A stretch of 11,254 nt of DNA from Candidatus Dormiibacterota bacterium (GTDB taxonomy: Bacteria > Chloroflexota > Dormibacteria > Aeolococcales > Aeolococcaceae), in NCBI GenBank assembly GCA_003136295.1, contig PLDZ01000182.1, positions 22,189-33,442 of the forward strand, written 5' to 3'. Of this stretch, positions 7,127 to 11,254 are shown one piece after another. Both the position numbers and the translations under genes were made by a program. Numbering within the stretch: the first letter of the stretch is position 1; each line of letters starts with the position of its first letter. The notes under the pieces are model-generated. The model was not told where the DNA came from. It saw only the letters and a list, made by a program, of their open reading frames with translations, and ran no database searches.

Positions 7127-7605
7127 CTGAGTTCCCTCCTGAGCTTTTTCAACCCTTGGTGCACGCTCTGACGCGCCGAGTCCTGCGTGGTCGACATCGC
7201 CGCCGCGATCTCCGGATAGCTTCGATCGCCGGCGAAACGGAGCACCACGGCCTTGCGTTGCTTGCTCGGGAGGCTGCGGACGTGATCCCAGAGACCTTCG
7301 TCGATGTCGGGGTGCGAGTCGAATGCGGATCCCGGATCGGGATCGGAGACCGGCGTCGGACGGCGCGCCCGCCCGCGATGGGCGTCGATCGCTTTCCGCC
7401 GCGCGATGGTGAACAGCCAGGCGCGCAGGTTGGATGCGTCCCCGAGCCGCGGATACGCCCGGAGCGCGCTGACCATCGTCTCCTGGAAGCAGTCCTCGGC
7501 CTCGGACGCGCCCACCGCGCCGACCAGAAAGGTCAGCACCGCCTGCGCGTGCTCGTCGAACACGCGTTGGAAGGGGGGCAGCGCTGTTGAATTCACGATG
7601 GTCAC
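7123..7605 (-). CDS. ECF-type sigma-70 family RNA polymerase sigma factor
   Basis: 160 residues with only regions 2 and 4, the ECF layout. Region 2 (about 12-78): FQRVFDEHAQAVLTFLVGAVG, then the SEAEDCFQETM signature (34-44) and NLRAWLFTIARRKAIDAHR (59-77) for -10 recognition. A Pro/Asp-rich linker spans 79-103. Region 4 (about 104-158): LPSKQRKAVVLRF and YPEIAAAMSTTQDSARQSVHQGLKKLRREL, a helix-turn-helix for the -35 element. The GTG at 7605 or a second in-frame GTG at 7596 could be the start; neither has an SD. The stop overlaps the alkyltransferase ATG by 4 bp. No anti-sigma factor gene is recognisable next to it, so control may come through expression, the coupled alkyltransferase or the upstream PDZ protein (inference). 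It is 48 bp downstream of the PDZ gene on the same strand. Confidence 0.92.
   Translation of the reverse strand: MTIVNSTALPPFQRVFDEHAQAVLTFLVGAVGASEAEDCFQETMVSALRAYPRLGDASNLRAWLFTIARRKAIDAHRGRARRPTPVSDPDPGSAFDSHPDIDEGLWDHVRSLPSKQRKAVVLRFAGDRSYPEIAAAMSTTQDSARQSVHQGLKKLRRELR
7134..7140 (-). promoter_or_regulatory. Strong Shine-Dalgarno, AGGAGGG
   Basis: This sits 7 nt before the alkyltransferase ATG at 7126 and within the Arg-Arg-Glu codons that end the sigma-factor gene. It is by far the best ribosome binding site in the block. The alkyltransferase may therefore be translated more strongly than the sigma factor, whose own start has none. Confidence 0.85.
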
Positions 7606-7608
7606 TGC

Positions 7609-7625
7609 ATACCAAACGGCGGTAT
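7609..7625. promoter_or_regulatory. Inverted repeat in the gap before the sigma-factor gene
   Basis: ATACC-N7-GGTAT is a perfect 5-bp dyad just upstream of the GTG at 7605, filling much of the 48-bp gap. On the minus strand the right arm is part of TTTGGTATGCA, whose TATGCA could serve as a -10, with TTGCGC 16 nt upstream. It could be an operator or part of an internal promoter that lets the sigma/alkyltransferase pair be induced separately from the helicase. Five-base arms can arise by chance. Confidence 0.3.
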
Positions 7626-7653
7626 CTGCGCAAGTGTGAGCAGCCGGCAGCGG

Positions 7654-8238
7654 TCAGGCCGGAGGCGTTTCCTCGGCCGGAACCTCGACGGGCGCCTCGG
7701 CGGGAAACGCCACCGCGACCTCGGAGATGTCGCCCTCGCGCCAGATGGTCAGGAGCATGGTGTCGCCCGGCTGGCGGAGCGACACCGCCCGGCGAAACTG
7801 GTCGGCGCCTCCATTGACGGTGTAAGGGCCGATACCCGTGATCACGTCGCCCGGGAGGATGCCGGCCGCTTCCGCCGGCGATCCCGGCTTGACCTGACCG
7901 ACTTCGACGCCATAGGCCGCGGGGAGCTGTTTCGCGGTCGCGATCTCGCCAGTGACCGTCCGGACGGACGCTCCGAACGACACGTGCTGCTCCTCGCTGT
8001 CCTCGCGAGGCAGGAAGCGTGCCAGCTGCACCGGGTCGTGGCCGACGAGCAGCCGCTCGCCCACCTGGACGACGGGGACCACGACCCTGCCCAGCCGGCC
8101 GAAGAGGATCGCCGTCGCCGACGGGTCGGAGAGGACGTCCCGCTTGGTGTACGTGATCCCGCGCTGATCAAGGTAGCGAAGCGTCGCATCCGAGGCGGGA
8201 TCCCCCAGGCGGACGAAGACCGTGACCGCGTCGCTCAC
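7654..8238 (-). CDS. Cysteine-free glutaredoxin-fold domain fused to a PDZ domain
   Basis: 194 residues. Residues 4-76 read like NrdH/glutaredoxin: a first strand VTVFVRL, helix, GITYTKRDVLSDP, then VVVPVVQVGERLLVGHDPVQLARFL with the cis-proline (P55) and the GG-like turn. The redox CPxC site is DPAS (13-16), and the whole protein has no cysteine, so it cannot do thiol chemistry. Residues 86-178 are a PDZ domain of the HtrA/RseP type: VGQVKPGSPAEAAGILPGDVITGIGPYTVNG. The tail is Pro/Glu-rich. No signal peptide or membrane helix is visible, so it is probably cytoplasmic and acts as a binding or adaptor protein (inference). GTG at 8238 is preferred because GGAGG lies 10 nt upstream; TTG at 8247 is only 1 nt from that SD. 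It starts 5 bp after the helicase stop and precedes the sigma-factor gene. Confidence 0.85.
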   Translation of the reverse strand: MSDAVTVFVRLGDPASDATLRYLDQRGITYTKRDVLSDPSATAILFGRLGRVVVPVVQVGERLLVGHDPVQLARFLPREDSEEQHVSFGASVRTVTGEIATAKQLPAAYGVEVGQVKPGSPAEAAGILPGDVITGIGPYTVNGGADQFRRAVSLRQPGDTMLLTIWREGDISEVAVAFPAEAPVEVPAEETPPA

Positions 8239-8243
8239 GCCCG

Positions 8244-10796
8244 TCAAGCCTCCGGAGCATCCCCGGTCGCGACCGGCGCGATGGTCGGCGGCTCATCCGG
8301 AGGCGCGGGCACAGCCGCATTCTCCCCGGCTGGGCCCGCCGGCTGCGCGGAGCCCGCCCCATGTCCACGGCCGCGCCGGCGGCGTCTCCGGCGGCGCCGC
8401 TGCCCGCCCTCCTGGGGCTGCCCTTCACCGGTGGGTGGCGCAACCGCGCCCGCTGTGTCCGTACCAGGCTGGCTCGAGGCATTCACCGCCAATGGGGCGC
8501 CCCGCCGCCCGCGACGCCGGCGGCGACGCCGTTTCGCGGCGCGCTCGGGATCGATCTCCTCGCCCGCCTCGCCGCCGGATGCCTGGCCGGGCGGACGCTG
8601 CTCGCCACGCCTCGGCTTGGGCTGCGAGACGAGTTCGAGGGCGCTCAGCCATCCACCGGTGGAGCGCGATGCCTCGACGAGCATCCCGTACATCGATTCA
8701 TCGCCGCTCCGCAGGGTCGCGCTGTCGCCGATGCAGGCAACCAGGCGTTTCGCCCGCGAGATGGCGACGTTGAGGCGGTTGGGGACCCTGAGGAATCCGA
8801 TGCGCCCACGTTCATTCGAGCGCACGAGCGAGATGACCACGATGTCCTCCTCGCGTCCTTCGAACGAGTCGACGGTGTCGATCTTCACCGTGCGCTTGAA
8901 ACGCCGGCGGCCGAGCGCCTGGCGAAGCCGCTCCACCTGCTCGGCGTACATGGCGATGACCGCCATGCTCAGCTCGCGAGGGGCACGCTCGTCGAGCAGT
9001 CTGACGACCTGTGCCGCGACACGCACCTCGGCCTCGTTGCGCAGCGCCCCGCCCGGACCGCGACGCTCGCGTCCACCGCGCATTCCCTCGGTGTCGACGA
9101 AGTGCAGGGCGACGGGGAACGGTTTGCGGGTGATGTAGTCGTATGCCTCGACCTCGGGGGCGTTCTCCAGCTGGCTGTCATAGGACGCCGCCGACACGTA
9201 CGCCGCGATGTCCGGATGCATGCGGTGCTGGATGGTCAGCAGGCACTGCGCCTCGGGGGGGAGACCGCCATCCCAGCACTGTTCGAAGAGGCTGCGGTTG
9301 ACCAGGTCCTCCAGGGCCGGATCGATCTCGACGATGCCGTAGAGCGCGTCGTCCTCGACCGGCGGCAGCTGCTTGTGGTCACCCACGAGCGCGAGGCTCC
9401 GACCGAGACGCAGCGCCGGCAGTGCCTCGTCGGCGCGAGCCTTGTTCGCCTCGTCGAGGATGACGATGTCGAAGTTCATGTCGGTGATGCCCGACGTTGC
9501 CGCGGTCGCGCAGGTCGCGAAGTAGCAGTTGGCCTCGAGCAGGCGGGGATCGTCCTCGTCGTCGCACCGGAACTTGTCGACCGCAGGATGCACTCGCTCG
9601 GCGCGCGCCACCCGGACGGCGCGCATCCCGGGGGTCCCGGCGAGGCGCTCGAGCGCGTTGTCGACCGCGAGGTTGCTGTGGGACGTGACCAGGATGCGCT
9701 CGTCGGGATTGGCCGCCAGGCGCCGTTTGACCGCCTCGACGATCACGGTGGTCTTGCCGGTGCCGGGAGGTCCCTGAATGAAGACCGCCTGGCCTGCGCT
9801 GAGCCGGCTGAGCAACCCCACGGCGCGGTTCTGGGGTTTGTTCGGGCGCATCCCGCTGGTCAACCAGGAGGATTCGGCGTCCGATTCGTCCTTGGGCGCG
9901 ACGATCGTTTCGGGGCTCACGAGCAGCTGCGCGAGCAGCCCGACGCCGAAGTCCTTGGTGGCGATGGCCGCGAGCACCGATCGCTTGGCCTGGTACAGCG
10001 CCTTGTTGAAGGAGGGGGCGATGTACCCCTCGCTGCCCGAGTGCTCGAAGGTGCGCGTGACGATCTCGACGACGTGACGCTGGTGATCGATGCGGGCCAC
10101 GCGCCCGACGAAGTTGGTCTCGTCGTCCGGCTCGATGAGCACCGCCGCGTCAGGCGTCAGGTTGATGGACTCACCGGCGGGGATCTGGAACTCGACCTTG
10201 CCGACCTCTGGAGACTTGCGGTCCGCGTCGGTGAACTCGCGACCGCACGAGGGGCAGCGTTCCTGGCTTTCGGGACGCCAGAGCGCCCGGCAGGTGCGGC
10301 AGCGCCAGAACTCGCGGGCGCCGCTGAACCGCGTGCGCTGCGACTGCGCGCGCTGCTTCTCCGCTCGCTCAAGGCTGTCGACCAGCTTCAGCGTGGCGTA
10401 GAGCTGCTCGGAACGGGCCGCGTGCTGGGTCGAGATCCGCCAGTCGAGAAGGCGGAAGGTATCGCTCACCACACCGTTTGCCGCGGTCACGATCGGCTCG
10501 CGAGTCGTGATGGTCAGGAGCTTTGCGCCCTCAGGCTGGCCGCCGGTGGGTCGGATGGACAGAACCCGCAGGCCGAGGTGTTCGCGGGTGCCGTCCGAGC
10601 CGGCCTGTGCAACGCACTGGAGGACGAGATCGGGAAGATCGAGGCGCAGCTGGATCGGATCCTCATCCCCGAATGACACCGAGACGTGCCCGACTTCACC
10701 GATGCGCTCGGCAAAACTAATGCGCGGATCGGCACCGGGGTGCGAGCCGTTCGCCCATGCTTCCAGGACGACCATGGCATCGCTGCCGTCGGGCAC
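8244..10796 (-). CDS. Upf1/DNA2-like superfamily 1 helicase with zinc ribbon and poly-arginine tail
   Basis: About 850 residues from GTG 10796. ATP-dependent nucleic-acid helicase/translocase, SF1B (AAA_11/AAA_12 type). In order: a beta-rich N-terminal region (1-150) of unknown family; a zinc ribbon with C166, C169, C181, C184; a probable OB/beta-barrel stretch (200-260); Walker A GPPGTGKTT (342-350); Walker B/motif II LDEAN (447-451); motif III GDHKQLPP (472-479); IQHRMHP (522-528); VDSFEGREEDIVVISLVRSN (642-661); motif VI NRLNVAISRAKR (673-684). The C-terminus is disordered with two arginine tracts. The start is uncertain: GTG 10796 or ATG 10775, neither with an SD. The frame is open to 11144, but upstream codons (several ATA, GTA) look non-coding. 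First gene of the minus-strand block with the PDZ, sigma and alkyltransferase genes. Whether it acts on RNA or DNA is not visible. Confidence 0.9.
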   Translation of the reverse strand: MPDGSDAMVVLEAWANGSHPGADPRISFAERIGEVGHVSVSFGDEDPIQLRLDLPDLVLQCVAQAGSDGTREHLGLRVLSIRPTGGQPEGAKLLTITTREPIVTAANGVVSDTFRLLDWRISTQHAARSEQLYATLKLVDSLERAEKQRAQSQRTRFSGAREFWRCRTCRALWRPESQERCPSCGREFTDADRKSPEVGKVEFQIPAGESINLTPDAAVLIEPDDETNFVGRVARIDHQRHVVEIVTRTFEHSGSEGYIAPSFNKALYQAKRSVLAAIATKDFGVGLLAQLLVSPETIVAPKDESDAESSWLTSGMRPNKPQNRAVGLLSRLSAGQAVFIQGPPGTGKTTVIVEAVKRRLAANPDERILVTSHSNLAVDNALERLAGTPGMRAVRVARAERVHPAVDKFRCDDEDDPRLLEANCYFATCATAATSGITDMNFDIVILDEANKARADEALPALRLGRSLALVGDHKQLPPVEDDALYGIVEIDPALEDLVNRSLFEQCWDGGLPPEAQCLLTIQHRMHPDIAAYVSAASYDSQLENAPEVEAYDYITRKPFPVALHFVDTEGMRGGRERRGPGGALRNEAEVRVAAQVVRLLDERAPRELSMAVIAMYAEQVERLRQALGRRRFKRTVKIDTVDSFEGREEDIVVISLVRSNERGRIGFLRVPNRLNVAISRAKRLVACIGDSATLRSGDESMYGMLVEASRSTGGWLSALELVSQPKPRRGEQRPPGQASGGEAGEEIDPERAAKRRRRRRRGRRGAPLAVNASSQPGTDTAGAVAPPTGEGQPQEGGQRRRRRRRRRGRGHGAGSAQPAGPAGENAAVPAPPDEPPTIAPVATGDAPEA
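8249..8253 (-). promoter_or_regulatory. Shine-Dalgarno, GGAGG, inside the helicase 3' end
   Basis: It lies 10 nt before GTG 8238 and within the last codons of the helicase gene. It favours that start over the TTG at 8247 and supports coupled translation of the two genes. Confidence 0.5.
8373..8531 (-). other. Two arginine tracts encoded at the helicase C-terminus
   Basis: Residues 755-765 (KRRRRRRRGRR, about 8502-8534) and 800-808 (nine consecutive Arg, 8373-8399) are separated by a Pro/Gly/Ala-rich linker and followed by a Pro/Ala-rich end. Such tails commonly bind RNA or DNA non-specifically. At the DNA level these are CGN-codon repeats that could expand or contract by slippage. Confidence 0.7.
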
Positions 10797-10986
10797 GATG
10801 AGGTGCAGACGATCGAGCGCGAGGTCTGGGGCTATCAGCGGACTGTCAACCTCGGATGCGCGGTGGCCCTGTCCACCGGCGCAATTACTGGACTTCGGGA
10901 CGGCCTCGGGCGGAGCTCTTTGACGCGGGGCGACGATCCAATCGACGTCAACCGCGGGGATGCGCGAGGCCTCCCGTCTGCGAACG

Positions 10987-11014
10987 ACTATACCCGATCC
11001 CGCTGCGGATGCAA
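10987..11014 (-). promoter_or_regulatory. Candidate promoter for the helicase operon
   Basis: Minus strand: TTGCAT (11014-11009), 16-nt spacer, TATAGT (10992-10987), which matches five of six bases of the TATAAT consensus. The -35 is weak (TTG only). Transcription would start near 10980 and leave an untranslated leader of about 180 nt before GTG 10796. Confidence 0.35.
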
Positions 11015-11042
11015 CCTTTGCGGTGCGAACCCGTATGTCAAC

Positions 11043-11048
11043 TACGAT
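11043..11048 (+). promoter_or_regulatory. Candidate -10 element for a leaderless transcript
   Basis: TACGAT ends 6 nt before the ATG at 11055, so transcription could begin at or near the start codon. This fits the absence of an SD. The nearest -35-like sequence, TTGCGG at 11018-11023, has a long 19-nt spacer. Confidence 0.25.
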
Positions 11049-11054
11049 CACATC

Positions 11055-11254
11055 ATGGGCGACGCTTCTCACCCCGGAGTCGATCTGAGTGGGATTCACT
11101 CGGAGCTCGACAAGCTCAAGTCCCAGCTGTGCCGATGCCAGCATCAGGGCACGTGCATGGCCTGTAAGGGATTCGAGGTCATCCGCCAGCAGGTCCAGGT
11201 GGTTGCGGCAGCAGCCTCACAACCGGTGCTGATGCAGGTGGCGCAGGAGGTGCA
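11055..11254 (+). CDS. Hypothetical cysteine-cluster protein, 3' end cut by window edge
   Basis: I do not recognise this protein. 66 complete codons are visible from ATG 11055 and the frame is open to the edge. Residues 15-25 (IHSELDKLKSQ) look helical or coiled, followed by C-x-C-x5-C-x-x-C (CRCQHQGTCMAC, 26-37), a spacing suited to a small zinc or Fe-S site, then a hydrophobic Gln/Val/Ala-rich helix. No SD precedes the ATG; a -10-like TACGAT 6 nt upstream would fit leaderless expression. The frame is also open upstream to about 10677 and there encodes another cysteine group (CGCNLCG) about 20 residues before the ATG, so the true start could be earlier. It is transcribed divergently from the helicase. 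Confidence 0.55.
   Translation, partial: MGDASHPGVDLSGIHSELDKLKSQLCRCQHQGTCMACKGFEVIRQQVQVVAAAASQPVLMQVAQEV

Larger units (their letters stand above)
10797..11054. other. Upstream region between the divergent helicase and cysteine-cluster genes
   Basis: The region is 258 bp with promoter-like motifs on both strands (listed separately) and a minus-strand TTGACA at 10844-10849 with no matching -10 downstream. A plus-strand frame in register with the cysteine-cluster gene stays open across it from about 10677, so part may be coding (see findings). Confidence 0.4.

Noticed and set aside
7127..7633. N-terminal extension of the alkyltransferase frame to 354 residues
   Set aside because: It is a shadow of the sigma-factor gene. 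ATG 7126 has a strong SD and fits the family length.
8373..8531. GC-rich CGN repeats as a possible satellite or CRISPR-like array
   Set aside because: The repeats are explained by arginine codons in the helicase tail. There are no regular spacers.
8361..10676. 771-codon open frame on the plus strand
   Set aside because: It is exactly antisense, in codon register, to the helicase, whose motifs are unmistakable. Its translation is compositionally odd (Arg, Asp, Gly, Val, Leu-rich) and shows no domain.
10844..10849. Perfect TTGACA on the minus strand before the helicase
   Set aside because: No -10-like hexamer occurs 15-19 nt downstream; the TATAGT site further upstream is the better promoter candidate.
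10797..11144. N-terminal extension of the helicase frame to 966 residues
   Set aside because: Several rare A/T-ending codons (ATA, GTA) appear, no start codon lies between 10796 and about 11050 in this frame, and it would run into the opposite-strand gene.

Overview
The window is high-GC bacterial chromosomal DNA (about two-thirds G+C by eye). Codons end strongly in G/C, GTG starts are frequent, and several genes lack a Shine-Dalgarno (SD) sequence. This style fits a Chloroflexota- or Actinomycetota-like soil or water bacterium. That placement is an inference: there is no rRNA or other phylogenetic marker here. I saw no tRNA, rRNA, CRISPR array, insertion sequence or phage gene.

Left block (1-5141, all minus strand, transcribed right to left): a membrane-bound GAF-GGDEF-EAL cyclic-di-GMP enzyme, a shorter paralogue beginning 5 bp after it, and an inositol-monophosphatase-family gene that overlaps the paralogue by 26 bp and is cut by the window edge. 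The first enzyme has complete GGDEF and EAL motifs. The second has GGHEF in place of GGDEF but a full set of EAL residues, so it is probably a phosphodiesterase or c-di-GMP sensor. The pair looks like a tandem duplication followed by divergence.

Middle (5142-6564): a 105-bp divergent region with short repeats, then on the plus strand a DUF72/YecE-family protein and an 84-residue protein of unknown function with an excellent SD.

Right block (6569-10796, minus strand): a compact set of four genes read from about 10796 downward. They are a Upf1-like SF1 helicase with a zinc ribbon and a poly-arginine tail, a cysteine-free glutaredoxin-fold/PDZ fusion, an ECF-type sigma factor, and an O6-alkylguanine-DNA alkyltransferase. 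Spacing is 5 bp, 48 bp and a 4-bp ATGA overlap. The sigma factor has no recognisable anti-sigma partner and is translationally coupled to an alkylation-repair protein, which suggests a DNA-damage or stress regulon. This is the most interesting part of the window. The alkyltransferase converges on the 84-residue gene with only 4 bp between stop codons, and both stops lie within one hairpin.

Right edge (10797-11254): an upstream region with promoter-like motifs on both strands, then the start of a plus-strand gene for a cysteine-cluster protein cut off by the window end.
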